64,000 bases of DNA, taken from positions 445,982,502 through 446,046,501 of the forward strand of contig OZ010794.1 of assembly GCA_963932465.1 (NCBI GenBank), given 5' to 3'. The translations under genes and the position numbers were made by a program. The notes below the pieces were generated by a model. The model was not told the DNA's origin and searched no databases. It saw only the letters and a list, made by a program, of their open reading frames with translations. Shown piece by piece: positions 32,650 to 45,106 of the stretch (the first letter of the stretch is position 1; every line of letters starts with the position of its first letter). The stretch is from Maratus speciosus. Taxonomy: Eukaryota > Arthropoda > Arachnida > Araneae > Salticidae.

Positions 32650-32890
32650 GGTGTGTAAATTTTTTTTTTCGTCTGTACCGCCATTTTGTATTTTACGTTC
32701 GCCATTTTGAATTTATAAAAACAAAACTTAGCCTATAACCATCGGGCCGTTAAAACGAATTGATAGAGACCTCATTCATTAAAATCCATCCAGCCGTTGG
32801 GATGTTTCGAGGGTATAAAGAAATTCACATACACAGATACGCGTGAAACACATAACCCTTCTTTCCAGTCGGGTAATTAAAATATAATAA
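32650..32890 (+). repeat. Dispersed repeat with ACACAGATACGCGTG...GTCGGGTAATTA tail
   Basis: It resembles the tail of a widespread arthropod repeat (paired CCATTTTG motifs, then GATGTTTCGAGGGTATAAAG). The exact family is not assigned. Confidence 0.35.
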
Positions 32891-33479
32891 TGGGATATTT
32901 AAAAAAAACAGCTAATGCGGGAGCATCTGCAAATGAACAGCTTTCAGTTTAAAAAAATATTAGTAAATTTGGTTCAGCAGAAAGCTCCGCGTAGGACTAA
33001 AAAACGTTCTTGTATTTCAAATATATAGATTATATAAAATTATGAAAAATTAAATTAAGCAAATTATATTATTTTGATAAAATTATAATAGAATCTATTA
33101 AAGAATAGCATTAAGATTTTATTAGTCGAAAAAATTTTGGACAAAATCTTAGGGAACCTTTTATTATTTTAAACCTCGAATTATTGCCAAGATCTTCTTC
33201 GATTGCTTGTCTAACTCGGCGAAGCTAATTCATCCAAGAGAGAATCATCAAGTTCTGTAATATAAATGGCTATTTTTCGGACAAAGAGCATACACACTGT
33301 ATGTTACTGCTCTTCCATACTCTAAATGTTTTTAAAACATTGCGTTTTATCAGTGTGTGATTTTGATTACGTTCTTTTCAAAGATAAAACATTTTCACCT
33401 GTGAAGCATTTCAAATCAGCTGGGGTAAAAATGACGCACTTCTTCAAAACATATTTCAGTTTTAAGTATTAAAATACAC

Positions 33480-34300
33480 GCTTTTTTTATAAAATGACGT
33501 CAATTGCCTCCGCTAAAGCTTCTCACTTTTACGATCCCGTCTTGAACGACATGTATAGAACAGTATGCAAATGATATCATTGTATCGGAATAATACACAA
33601 ACCCAGCAGAAAGCAATAATGTCATTTAAGATGCTCGGCAAAACAATCTCCGGTATCTAATGATTTATATGACTTCATTTTTTTTTTTTTGTTTGTTTGT
33701 TTGTTTATAATAGCTCCATGTTTTATCAGAAGTCAATCATTTATATTTTTTCAAAATTCGGAAAATGTAACTACACACGGATTAATAAAATTGCATTCTT
33801 TCAAATTTTTGATACGAATTAAGTAAATGTGGAGAAAATAAGTCACACAAATATTCTTTAAAATACATTTTTGTAAAGAGAAAGTGTAGTATCGTTTGTA
33901 AAGTTAAATTGCAATAAACTAAAAATCATTTAATTGATAAATAAAAACGAAATAAAGCCAAAACTCACCGGATTTTATAAAAGACTATATTCTTGACATA
34001 GCACGTATTTTAATTTCAATTTTTTCAGTTTTTATGAGAAAATGGCAACAAAAAGATACAGCAATCTACTATTTTCTTTTTTTCCCCTTTACTTTCGACT
34101 GAAGTGGAGTACTTCAGTTGCCACGATTACAAAAAATGTAATCAACCACAAAAAAATTACTATCTTAAAATTAAATTGAGATACAGCTTTCAAACAAATT
34201 GCATTTAAAAGATCATTTTTTTCCTTATATGACGGTGTAAAAATTTAAAATGTGCGATGTTTAGAAATTTAAAAATTTAAAAATTTGCAGTAGAGAAAAT
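33480..34300 (+). repeat. Dispersed repeat D1, copy 1
   Basis: It shares long blocks with 51050-51610 (AAAATGACGTCA at the start, ATGGCTCC/ATAGCTCC then ATGTTTTATCAGAA, TTTTTATGRGAAAATGGCARCA, and TTCAAA-AAATTGCAT) and with 38850-39100 (TTGAGATACAGCTTTCAAAC, ACGACGGTGTAAAAA). No coding sequence. At 51050 the copy starts right beside a TTAA-flanked MITE. Confidence 0.75.
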
Positions 34301-34385
34301 TGCAAAACCAAAATTTTATTTAAATTTCAAAGTGTTTCCATTCGCAAAATGACGTATGCGTTGCGCACATATATGTTTGTGCTTT

Positions 34386-34417
34386 ATAAGATAGATAGAT
34401 AGATAGATAGATAGATA
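34386..34417. repeat. (GATA)n microsatellite
   Basis: Seven tandem GATA units. Confidence 0.95.
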
Positions 34418-34419
34418 TT

Positions 34420-36400
34420 TTAATTAATCACTTAATTATTGTATTTCTCATTAAAGTCCAATCGAAAAACGCAATTAAAATTTATTGTTCAAACAAAACA
34501 GTCGCATCTAATAACATTATATGTAACTAATAGTTCAAATAAATATTTTTCAAAGGCGTTTGAACAATACTAAAATAAATGCTCCATTTTAACGAATGCT
34601 TTCTATTATTTTCAGTTTGTCATAATTCTTATTAAAACTTAAAATTTATACTGAAGTTAAGCTCATTAAATGCGGAACAAAATATTTTTAATGCATTCTT
34701 CGTGATCTAAGAAATGCACATGGTGTTTCGCTGTATCTTTATTGAACGAGTTGTTATATCTACATATGCAGTCATTTTTCTTCAAGTTATCAAACTACAC
34801 ACCTGTAAATGACAGATTGGTCCTGCAAAGATTATATAGATTCTGTTATTGTTTAGTTTAAAATATATATTTATATATTCATTAAACTATCTGATAAAAA
34901 CTTTATGCCTTCATTGTAGTAATTTCGTAAGCTTCATTATTTCTTATTTTAAAATGGTGATTATTTTTAATTTAGGGGCTGTACATTTATAAGATTATCA
35001 CGTTAAGGGGGAGGTCTGGCACTTGATATTGTAAAATATCTCTAGGGGAGGGGGAGTTTTTCTTTTGATATAGTTATCATTTTGATCCAACCAAAATTTT
35101 CTCTCTCTTTTTTTTTTTTTTTTTTTTTTTGGAAACTTTTTCTTTAGATCATTATAGTCGGTTATTTTTTCTTCTTTTTTTTTTAACAGTTATCTATTTT
35201 TATGAAAATACAATGTTATTAATGAAATCATTAAATGATAATTAAATCATTTCATTCCAAAATATGGAATATCCCAACGTCCGCCATTCCCATTCCTCTG
35301 CCATAGACGCATGTAATTTGTTGTTAGAGAAACCAGGTTCGAAATGATACTAGCTATGTTTACTAGTAATAAATGGAGAAGAATGTTGTCCGCCTGTTTT
35401 TTTTTTTTTAATATATATATAAGAAGTTCTGCTTACCCCGTGCTGGGGTCAAGTCCAAGATGGCAATATTACTGTTCAATGCATTAAATAACAAAAATAT
35501 ATTATTAAATACTTTTAAATACCTAGTTTGTATTTCTTTAAAGTGTTATTTGATGTAAAGTTATTTCGTATATAATAGTGATATTTTATTAGCTTATTCT
35601 TTTCACTAAAATCTGTAAAGTATGCTAATAACAAAGGCCTCATATTCAATACCAAACATACCACAGTAAATATCATTAATATATATCAAAAATTCGAGTA
35701 TATTTACGCGAGTTAGACAGTGGGCAGACAGACGGGCAGACGGACAGACAAACCAAATTTATAAGCACTGTTAAACTATGTTCGAAAATATTAAAAAAGA
35801 ACACAATATTATAAATTAATAATTTTCGGAATCTTTTCTTTACATGTGACCTTCCTTCGTGACAAATTTCAAGGTTCTAGGTCAACTGGAAGTACCCTTT
35901 AATTTTTGAGAAGCGCGAGCTGGATCCCTTAGTTCTATTAATTAAGTGACGTTTTAAAATAGGGTTACTCCGATTGTGAGCGTAAGATGTACTTTACTCA
36001 CGCGAAAACACCCGCTCGCTAATGCTAAAGCTATGGGACAATTGTCTTGAAATATTTCGCTTAATAATTTTAAGGTATTTTTTTCCTAACGTTGATTAGA
36101 TGAGGTCGCTATCTACAATCGCCTGTTTTTATGAGAATACTTCCATTTTCGGAACAGATTTGGAAAGTGAAAGTATTTCGATAAAAAAAAAAAAAAAAAC
36201 CTGCGAACAAAATAAAACAAGTGGGAAAACGTGATCACAGATCGCACAGAGTTTTTTGTTTAATATTCCTTTCTTTCAAAATCAGTAAAATGCACATTTC
36301 GCAACCAGGGGGCGCCCTCTATTCTAAACAAATCTGTATCCGAACGAAACTACGTTTTACAACTTATCCGTAGATGAGTATTTCCACGAGCATTTGTCGT
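34420..36400. other. Non-coding, old repeat pieces
   Basis: Contains a T-run (about 35108-35130), a short TA tract (about 35412-35421) and GACAGTGGGCAGACAGACGGGCAGACGG (35717-35745), a dispersed-repeat mark. GTACATTTATAAG...TTAAGGGGGAGGTCTGG (34981-35020) looks like the end of a MITE, but I see no partner. No gene. Confidence 0.45.
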
Positions 36401-36402
36401 GT

Positions 36403-38280
36403 AAGTCACATACTATGCTTGTTGGCCACCGTTATTTTATAAAAGTTTGCATCGTCTTTTCCAATTAATGTGATACGTCCCATAAAATAAGTTCCATTTT
36501 CCGTTCTAAAATACTGGTAACCAAAAATCATAGTATGTGACTTACACGACAAGTGCTCGTGGAAATGTACACATATATAAGTCGAGGGGATCGGGCCCAT
36601 AGCACCCAAGATAGATAGGCGCCTCCTGGGGATAAAAAGTGGAACTAAAATATGTAAGGCTATGGAAGTTAGAAAAGCCCACCCCCCTGGTAAAAAGGGG
36701 AGGAGGTTAAAAAAATTGTTTAAAATATACAAGTTAAAGCCCAGAGGGGTAAATAATATAACACTTTTTGAAATTTTTATGATTTGTCGTGTGATCACAA
36801 GTGTTCAGCTATAAGTATGCAAAATTTCAAGTCTTCAACTTAATTACGGGCTCGGTTAGTAAAAAAAGCTTAAAATACACAAGTTAGAGCCCAGAGGGGT
36901 AAGGGGCATTCTCACAATCTTTTGACTTTCATGTCCCTGAATAACAATTTTTATTTTAATACACTTTTTTGTGTTTTTTTTTTTTTAATTTCATATACTG
37001 GGGAACATCCCATTGCATGGTTGCATAACAATATTAACGAGATAAATAAGTTTTGGATGATGTTGGGGGTCCAAATACCTGGAAAACTCCTATTCCGTAC
37101 CGTTTCCCTGATGCTGATTTTTAAGTTTAGAGCTGTCTGTATAAAATTATTTCAATAAAAGTAATTCTATGTAATTTTTTTTCGAAACTGGAAGAATTGT
37201 TTTACATAAATATGTAGCAAAAAATTAACCTGCACATATTTTTATGGTTGATGTTATTTTTTTAACTCTGTCCCTATGTTTTTCATCCTTACCGTCCCTC
37301 TTCCTAAACTTATACAGAAAATCACTTCAGATGCAGCCACAGATTTTTTTTTTCAAGGTTTTTCTCATGCGGAAGTACGCTAGAGAAAAAATATCTAAAA
37401 TTCTTTGACAGAAAATTTACTGCAGAATTTAAATCGGCATTTAAATATCAATTTCAAGATCGTGGCTTTATTGGTAGTCCTACCGTCCCCAAGGTTTATT
37501 CCTGCACTTTTCGAGGTAAATTTAAAAAAAAAAAATAATTTAATCCAGTGTTAACAACTGTTTCTAAAAATCAATGAACATTGTGGCTATCACTTAGTCT
37601 TAACATGATTTTCCTAAAATAGGTGGTAATTTTCCTTACCGTTCCATCCTTACCGTCCCTTTTTTTACCCATTTCGTCCCTTTTTCCCTATACCGTCCCC
37701 TTTTTTATCTTACCGTCCCTTCTTTAACACTCCTTTAAGACAATGCTATACCAAAATTTTGTACTAAAAATACTACATTGTTATTATTTCTTATTTGAAT
37801 GTCCTGCGGGTACTATGCAAATTCATTATCAGTAAAAATTTCGAAGAAAATAAAAAGTTTTAGTGGTAAAATGGTAAGGAAAATTAAACTCGCAAAGTTT
37901 AATTTTGCATAACATAAGTTTAACATAAACCTCAGTTAAATAAAAAAATTTTCGCTGCTAACCATTTTTTCTTTATTTTGAATCATTGAGGCATTCGTCT
38001 ACCAGATTAAAATGTTATTTTAGCAAGTTTAATTTCGCCAGATTTTTTTCCCAAAAGTCAAAAGATTGTGAGAATGCCCCGTAAATATAAGACTTTTTGA
38101 AAATTTTATGATTTGTCGTTTGATGTGAGGTGTTAAGCTATATGTATGCAAAATTTCAAGTCTCCAACATGTATAGTTTCTGAGAACGGGCTCTGTGACA
38201 GACAGACAGACAGACAGAGGAGCGAGATGAATAGGATTTGGTAAGATGAACGAAACCCTAAAAAGTTCCATTATAGAGAT
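36403..38280 (-). repeat. Dispersed repeat with a tandem ~165-bp duplication, split by an insertion
   Basis: ACAAGTTAAAGCCCAGAGGGGTAA...TTATGATTTGTCG...CAAAATTTCAAGTCT occurs at 36727-36845 and again at 36880-36902 plus 38081-38165. The second copy is interrupted by the element at 36903-38080. The end, with GACAGACAGACAGACAGAC (38197-38217) and ACGAAACCCTA, is inverted at 40543-40710. Confidence 0.75.
36903..38080. mobile_element. 1.18-kb element with perfect 27-bp inverted ends
   Basis: Ends start GGGGCATTCTCACAATCTTT and are perfectly inverted over 27 bases. GTAA flanks both sides (36899-36902 and 38081-38084). The unfilled site is visible in the neighbouring tandem copy at about 36755 (GGGGTAAATAATATAA). 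It has no transposase. A cluster of ACCGTCCC-type octamers lies inside (37285-37725). Confidence 0.85.
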
Positions 38281-38408
38281 TGACCTCAGCTATCCAAACA
38301 AAAAAATCATTTACAAATATTGAAATGCAAACGAGATATTTTAAAAGATCTGTCCATGGATTACCATTAACAAACAAGTGTTTTTGCGTGAATGAAACAG
38401 TTCCTTAA

Positions 38409-39690
38409 GGGGACAAGGGACCTTGAAGCTCCTTTTTTTTTTTTTCTTTAAATACAGTTCAACGGCACACTATATGCATTATAGCATATATTTATGACAC
38501 AAGAAATTAAAAAAAAATGTTTTGGATAAAAATAAGAAATTTTCTTGAATATTTAAAGCGTTATGAAGCACTTTTCAAATTGCTCCATGAGCATTCCATA
38601 TCATTTAAAATCCCCAATATTTTTTTATGCAAGTTTGGTTTATATATAAAAAAAAACTGTGCAAAGTTTTTTTAAACTAAATATAATTAGAAAAGTTAAA
38701 GGTAATTATTGCAGATAGGACGCAAAAATGCTGGAAATTTCATAAAATTTAGAAAATATTTTTTTTAAACATTTGGAAAAATGGTTATTGTCCTCGTCAG
38801 GATAGGAAATCAAAAGCATATCTGAAACTTTTTATTGGTTTAATCCGCATTTTATTCGTTTTCAGATTGGTCTATACAGTAATCTGTATTTCCCTTTACT
38901 TTCAACAGAGATGGATACTTCTGTTGCCACTATGACAAAAAAGTAATAAAAACTACAAAAAAAAAATTAATAACTCAGAAACAAATTGAGATACAGCTTT
39001 CAAACAAATTGCATTTAAAAGTACATTTTTATTTCTCTATACGACGGTGTAAAAAGTAATACTGTGGGATGTTTAGAAGTTTAAGAATTAAATTTCATTT
39101 AAAATGGCCCTTCAGATTTCTTGGAAATCTGACGATGGAAAAGCCTTTTCCCGAACAGCCAATAAATTGCTTGGATAATACGTAAGTTTCAGGTGGATAA
39201 TACGTAAGTTTCAGGTGGATAATACGTAAGTTTTAAGAAATCTGACGGGTCGCAGGCAATTTTTGTCGCTTGCAATTTTTACGTGTAATAACACTATTAA
39301 TGTTTAATTCATGGCGTACGTAATGTATGATCAACTCCGTGCGACTTTTTATGTCTTAAATTTTAGTCTTCGAAAAATTCATTTTCCAAATGGTCGTTGT
39401 AATTTGTTAAATTGCTTTTTTTAATTTTTTTTTCTTAGTTTTATATTCTAATATAAAAATTTCGATGCACAGTTTTATTTGTATAAATAAGCAAAACTTT
39501 CACAAAAAATATTAGGGATTTTAATTGGTATGCAATGTGCATGGGGCATTTTGAAAAGTTCTTCATAACGCTTAAAATATTCAGGAAAATTCCTCATATT
39601 TATCCAAAAAATTTTTTTTTAAATTTCTTGTGTGATAAATATATACCATAATGTATATAGTGTGTCCTTGAATAGTATTAGAAAAGTGAA
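38409..39690. mobile_element. TTAA-type foldback MITE, older copy with internal insertion
   Basis: The left end GGGGACAAGGGACCTTGAAG after TTAA (38405-38408) matches the left end of the element at 53561. Inverted inner parts (TCCATATCATTTAAAATCCCCAATATT near 38595 and its inverse near 39510) flank an inserted D1 repeat piece (38850-39100). The right terminus has decayed. A 22-bp unit (TGGATAATACGTAAGTTTCA...) is repeated three times at 39172-39237. Confidence 0.6.
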
Positions 39691-39699
39691 ATCCTTCTA

Positions 39700-41250
39700 T
39701 ATATATAAAAATGTAACAAATTTGAAATGGGCCAAACGATTTAGAAATGGACCAATGAAAATCTACGTAGATGCCGCGAAATCGCATCAAAAACGTGAAC
39801 TTGGACTTTTTAAATAGACTCGCATCTCAGAAACTACAGGTCCGAAAAGTATCGAAAAGCGCACACATGGACGCAGGAAAAAATCTACTTTCAGAAATTC
39901 AAAAAATTATTCCGATACGCACGGTAGAACCGAAAAATTCAGCTAAAAATCGATCAATAAAAAATCCTTTTATTTTATGCCCACGGTTTGCCAGATTGAG
40001 AAAGGCAGAGCTTCCAGATGCGGATGTTAAGCTATAAAATGTACTGGGAGTTTTAAAAGGGAACTCCATCTCAGAATCTAAGGGGCGTAAAAACTCGAAA
40101 CTTGCACAGCCAGACGGAAAACCAATTCCCCTTTCAGATGTTCTAAAAAGTTATTCTTATATCTTAATTACAAGCTGAGATATTAATTATTATTTTACTA
40201 ATTGGTTTATTTCTATTAAAAGCTTATTTTAAAAAGCGGTCACGTAATTTTTTATAGTAGCATTCTTCAGAACGGTCTAGAATATTTAAAAATACAGTAT
40301 AAATGCTACTTATTCAATATACTTATTTAATATAAAAATGTCAAAAGTTTAGTTACTACTATTTTCGAATAGTAATTTCATCAAATATCTTAAATTCTTG
40401 CTTAAGACCTCCACCCCATCGAGTAATATATCTACTGATTGGTTGTACAAGATACAAGATAATTTGGAGTTCTTGCCCTAGAAAAATAATTTATACCCTA
40501 CTATAGGGTATTTGAATAGTTTGGGGGTAATTTAATTTTTAGGGTTTCGTTAATCTGACGAAACCCTATTCGTCTCACTCCTTTGTCTGTCTGTCAGTCA
40601 CAAAGCCCGTTCTCAGAAACTATACATGTTGGAGACTTGAAATTTTGGGTACTTATAGCTAAACACCTCACATCAAACGACAAATCATAAAATTTTGAAA
40701 AAGTCGTAATTAACCGAATTACGGGCTAATTAACTTCTAAAATAAACCAATCAACCTTTTTAACGCAGGTACAAACGGACATTTTCCAAATCATAGGACT
40801 TTCTCCTAAGGGTTGCTAGTAAAATCAGCCGATGCATGGTTACCATGGAGGAAATTAAGCCGAAAAATGAAGTGGACATTTTAAAGCGAAATCGCATATC
40901 AGAAAGTATTGGTCCGAGAAATTTATAAATGGTGTAGACAGACGCGGAAAAAAATCTACTTTCATTTGGTATAAAGTTCACATATCTGCGATGCGTTTAA
41001 GTTAAAATGTCCACTAAAAATCGATCGATATAAATTTAGTTTCTTTTATTGGAAAGACAAGGAAAAAAGATTTCATTTCGGCGGGAAAGCAGGTGTCAGA
41101 CATGACGACGCTGCGGTTTTCCATAGTAGGATATTTTAATACGAAATTTTAACTTTTAAATATTAAAGTTTTTGATTAAATTTTTTGGCATCCCGATGTG
41201 AAATTTCTCGCTGATTTCATTGATACCCATTTCTAAGTCTTGATTACAAG
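39700..41250. repeat. Degenerate dispersed repeats
   Basis: A unit with CATCTCAGAAACTACAGGTC, ATGGACGCAGGAAAAAATC and TACTTTCAGAAATTC occurs near 39820-39905, 40060-40135 and 40885-40975. 40543-40710 is the inverse of 38080-38275 (TTTCGTTAATCTGACG...CTGTCTGTCAGTCAC). Open frames at 39771-40037 and 40760-40981 fall in these repeats and are not credible genes. Confidence 0.6.
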
Positions 41251-42510
41251 CTGAAATATTAATTAATCGGTTTATTGCTATCAAATGCGTCGATTAAAAT
41301 GGAGACACGTGCTTTTTTAACTACGAAATAATTTAAATTAGGAAATCTAGGTTTTGTAAAGGAGTTTCGTTCAGATACAGTTTTGTTAAGAATAGAGTGC
41401 GCTCCCTTGTGGTAGAATGTGGAACCAACAGAACGCGATTTTGTTAAAATTTGGAAATCTAACAAGGCGATCTGTTTTAAACTTTGAGATAGTTTATAAC
41501 ACATTAAAAAAAATTATAAAAAAATGGCGCGTCACATTACGGGGAGGGAGGGGGCAAGAACAAAATTGGGAAATATAACAAGCCAATATGTTTGAAACTT
41601 AAGATAGTTTATAACACATAATAAAAATTTTAAAAATGAGGGCGCGTCAGGAGTGCAGGAACGCATTTTTACCAAGTGGAATCTAAAAGTTAAATAAAAG
41701 AAAATAAGGGATCACGAAACGATCCAGAATGGAAACGCGAACCAATTGCGTCTGGGGTGGCTAGAAAATAGGGATTACTTCGTGATACCGAACGGAATCG
41801 CGAATCGATTACGCAGGGGTTGGTGAGCGTAGCGAGTAAGGGGAGGAGCCCCCCTTAATTACAAAAATAACAAAAATGAGTTTGAAGGTCCGTTGTTCCC
41901 CTTAACTGATCAGATTAGCACATTTGGCCCTTTAGGGAAAGTTTTTAACTAGTCTTTGTTTAATGGAAAAATACCAATATTTCCTTTAAAGAGTTTCATT
42001 TTAGAGCGTTAACAGCGGAAGAACTTTTTTTCCACAGTTTGTATTATTTTTCGTATCTTTGAATCATTTATGAAATGGGTTACGTGAAAAAGTTAAGAAA
42101 TAGATATAATCCTGACTTTGATTTCTTTACAGAATTTTTTTTTTATCCATTGAAGAAAATAACTCGGAGATAAGTATCTTTTATCGATTTCGACATTAGA
42201 GATGGAATATAAAATATTGATCGTTTGTTCTGTTTCTATTACAACTACAATTTTTTCAGGCGAAATTTGTCAACTTGAAATAGATTTTATATCATGGTGA
42301 GCATTTTTATACGAGGTGTTTCGTAAAGTCCTCACTATCATTAGAGTTCAATAATTCATTAAATATAACAAACATGAAGGTAAAATTGGTGACATGACTA
42401 TCAGGTGGATCATAAATTTCAAATGCAGTCTTTAACCCTTTATCTACTACAGTTTGATCTAGTGCAATTTTTTTCATGTAATTTTTTTTCAGTTACTGCA
42501 ATCAAAATTA
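41251..42510. other. Non-coding, no recognised gene
   Basis: Two diverged direct blocks (TCTAACAAGGCGATCTGTTT...GATAGTTTATAACACATTA at about 41457-41505 and TATAACAAGCCAATATGTTT...ACACATAATAAA at about 41573-41625) suggest an old tandem duplication of about 115 bases. Confidence 0.5.
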
Positions 42511-42516
42511 AGGATA

Positions 42517-43759
42517 TAGTGGAGACCGGGGCAAGATAACTATGTTAATAATTTTTGTTGCTTATTAATTTATTTTTAAGTATAGTAAAATTAATTATAC
42601 ATGAACTGTTAGAGTATTTCTTTGTAGTATTAAATATATTATCATTTAATTTTTCAAATAAAAAAGATAAAGGATAATTTAATTTTTTCATAACATTAGC
42701 AAATCGTCTGGCCTTGGGACAAGATGACAACACTGAAAAAGGTTGAACATATTTTATCTTTCGAATATGTTATATGGTTTAACAAATGATAAGTGTGTTT
42801 TTACATCTTACAAAGTATCAAACTAAGCATAATGCATTGTAACGTAATGTTGAAGTTTTTAGTTGTGCAGCTAACAATAGTCACAAATAAAAATGCCATT
42901 TTCATAATTGTAGCATTCCTCATGCCACCACTCTTGGCATTTTCAGAACTGGATCCATTCTTCTGTTGGTGGATCACAATATTCCTCGTCACAAGCAGGA
43001 CTTCTGAAAACATCATCCTTTGAAGTTGATGCAACTGGACTGTTTGGTTTGAGTTTAATAGACTTAGACCTACAGGAACTTAGTTTGAGATTTTTTACTC
43101 CCTTTTAAGCTTCACGAGCTTCTTTTCTCTGTTTTTTTTAAATGTTCCTGTTCTTCCTTCAGCTTTTCCCTTTGTTCCAACATTTCTTCGATGGGTGTGC
43201 TTGTAAGAATGCTTGAGCTCAGTGTTTTGCTTTTGCTTTTTTTCTCACATTGTGTTGCTTTGGGCAATGGTTTGAAATCAAAAACACTAACAGGCTTCAT
43301 TGGTGCATCGGAATCAGCATTTTCCATAAGTTCTGGTTCTTCTGGAGGGTTTATACTTGGTTTTCTACTATTAGGGTCTGAGAATGACGAGCTCCTCATC
43401 TTGCCCCGGACTGTCTGTTTACAAATATTCGTTTTACTTACCATGAAGGAAGGCGATTAATTGACATTTATTCAAAGAAATAGGTAGTATTTAAACTAAG
43501 TTAGTCATAAATATTAAAGAGAAACGATATATCTTACCTGTATCTGTAGTAGAGCTTATTTACACATGCATAAAAGTTATAACGTGGCAGCGGTAAACAA
43601 TCAAAGCTTCACAACTAACAGAAAAATGGCGATTTCAGCGTCTCTATAATATCGTTTAACGAACGGCCGATAGGAGAGCCAGTAGTGTCCGGTTGATGCT
43701 TCCACCAAGTGGAAAACGGAAAAATTGAGACATTCGTTACCTTGCCCCGGACTCCCCTA
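42517..43759 (-). mobile_element. pogo/Tigger-like element, internally deleted
   Basis: The left end is TAGTGGAGACCGGGGCAAG and the right end (reverse complement) is TAGGGGAGTCCGGGGCAAG. Between them the minus strand retains the C-terminal part of a transposase (42849-43444). The duplication is not clear. A third CTTGCCCCGGAC motif occurs internally at about 43402. Confidence 0.75.
42849..43444 (-). pseudogene. C-terminal tail of a pogo/Tigger-like transposase with PHD-like zinc finger
   Basis: The minus strand reads an ORF with NPPEEPELMENADSD, FDFKPLPKATQCEKK, ILTSTPIEEMLEQREK and LKEEQEHLKKTEKR: a linker then a charged coiled-coil-like stretch. After stops or shifts near 43110 it continues as KSIKLKPNSPVASTSKDD, then ACDEEYCDPPTEEWIQF, a stop, and KCQEWWHEECYNY and FICDYC. 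The Cys/His pattern (CxxxxC, KC-WWHEEC, CDYC) is PHD-like and is known at the C-terminus of one group of pogo-type DDE transposases. The catalytic domain is absent. Family assignment is by motif order. Confidence 0.7.
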
Positions 43760-43815
43760 CATAAAAAACCACTCACCCGTGAGAAATTTAATTCGTTAGA
43801 GCTAATTAATTAAAG

Positions 43816-44428
43816 TGGTACTTTAAAGTACCATCAGTACACTATGGCAAAAATATTCTCGTAACAGAAAACCCACATAGTATATCAAATAAAATTTATA
43901 CTCCTCGAAATGCTAAATAGCAAGAAGACACTCGCAAATTAACAATAAAAATATTAAATTTGCATAGTTTCATTTTACAGATGAAAAATGAGTAAAAATT
44001 CAAATTTTAAGGTATAAAAACAATGTTTTTTAGGTTTTCATTTTGTTAGCAGTCCTTTAGTATTAGTTATGACTACTTTATTCTAGTTTAGTTTTTTTCC
44101 ATATGTTATTAGTTTAGCCTTATCATTAGTTATGCGACACCTATATTCCAAGGACAACATGTTTTCTCGCATCTCCACATATGCAATATATGAATTTACA
44201 TATGCCATTTCTAGCACAGCCAAAATGAGCCGGTATCACAACTTTTTCGATTTCCTATAAAAAATTATAATGAAACAGAAAAGAAATACCAGGAAAAACA
44301 TTACTACACTACAATTTAATAATAACATTATAAAGCAGATAAAAACGATGGATAACTTCACAGACGAAAAGTAAATAAGAAGTTTTTCTTCAACGCCCAG
44401 TGCACTGGCGGTACTTATAAGTACCGCC
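43816..44428. mobile_element. ~0.6-kb MITE with palindromic ends
   Basis: The left end has the perfect 18-bp palindrome TGGTACTTTAAAGTACCA (43816-43833) followed by TCAGTACACTATGGC. The right end, reverse-complemented, has GGCGGTACTTATAAGTACCG (perfect 22-bp palindrome at 44407-44428) followed by CCAGTGCACTGGGCG. Each end is thus a palindrome inside an inverted repeat. No coding sequence. Confidence 0.6.
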
Positions 44429-44689
44429 GAGTAATTCAATTGCTAAATCAAACGCATACACCGCTTACTTAAAAATGGCTAAATTACTAAAAAATGACCA
44501 TAATAAAAAAAAAAAAACAAAATTATGGCCGTTTTCTCCCCATTCTGGCCAGAAAATCAGAGTTCTAACTTTTTACGACTGCTCTTTTATCTTCACCTAA
44601 CACTTCATTTATAGTGTCTGTTTCATAATAATAGAAGCCATCAGTCCATCAGAAGAAAATAACTTGTTTAAAGCGGAAACTCTGCCCAT

Positions 44690-44900
44690 ATAGCCCATGT
44701 GCCTCCCCAGGACATCCCCAGGAAGATTTACAATAAAACACCATCATCCCCAGGGCATCCCTGAGGATGCAGAAAATTGTCACCAGGAGGTCCTCAGGAA
44801 CAGAAAATGTCCGCCTTGCAGCATCCTGGAGAGCTCCCCAGGACCTCCTTTACGGTCCTCCCCGGGAGGTTCTGGGGAAGATTTTAGGAAGTGATGCTGG
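44690..44900 (+). repeat. CCCAGGA-rich repeat, related to 50060-50545
   Basis: Multiple CCCCAGGA, CCTCAGGA and TCCTGGGGAGG motifs in both strands. The region at 50060-50545 has the same composition in two diverged units (about 50070-50250 and 50335-50545) ending GTGCTATATGGG / ATGCTATATAGG. Its high GC content contrasts with the surroundings. The open frames here are incidental. Confidence 0.55.
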
Positions 44901-45106
44901 AGGACTTTGGGAAACTTCAAGGTCTTTTAATATGCCACAAAAAATTTTGAAGCTATGGTTTAAAGTAATTTATGTAAAACAATTTCATTATTTTTTCAGA
45001 AATAAATGCGTTCATTTTTTAACTAATTATCAGACAGGTTCACATGTAACAGACATTACAATTATCAAGCACGCGCACGGAATTACATGAAAAACAGCTT
45101 TTGAGT

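Noticed and set aside
36406..36798. 130-residue minus-strand frame
   Set aside because: It lies in a dispersed repeat with an internal tandem duplication and has no recognisable domain.
44697..45090. Pro/Gly/Ser-rich frames
   Set aside because: They follow from the CCCAGGA repeat and stay open in more than one frame.
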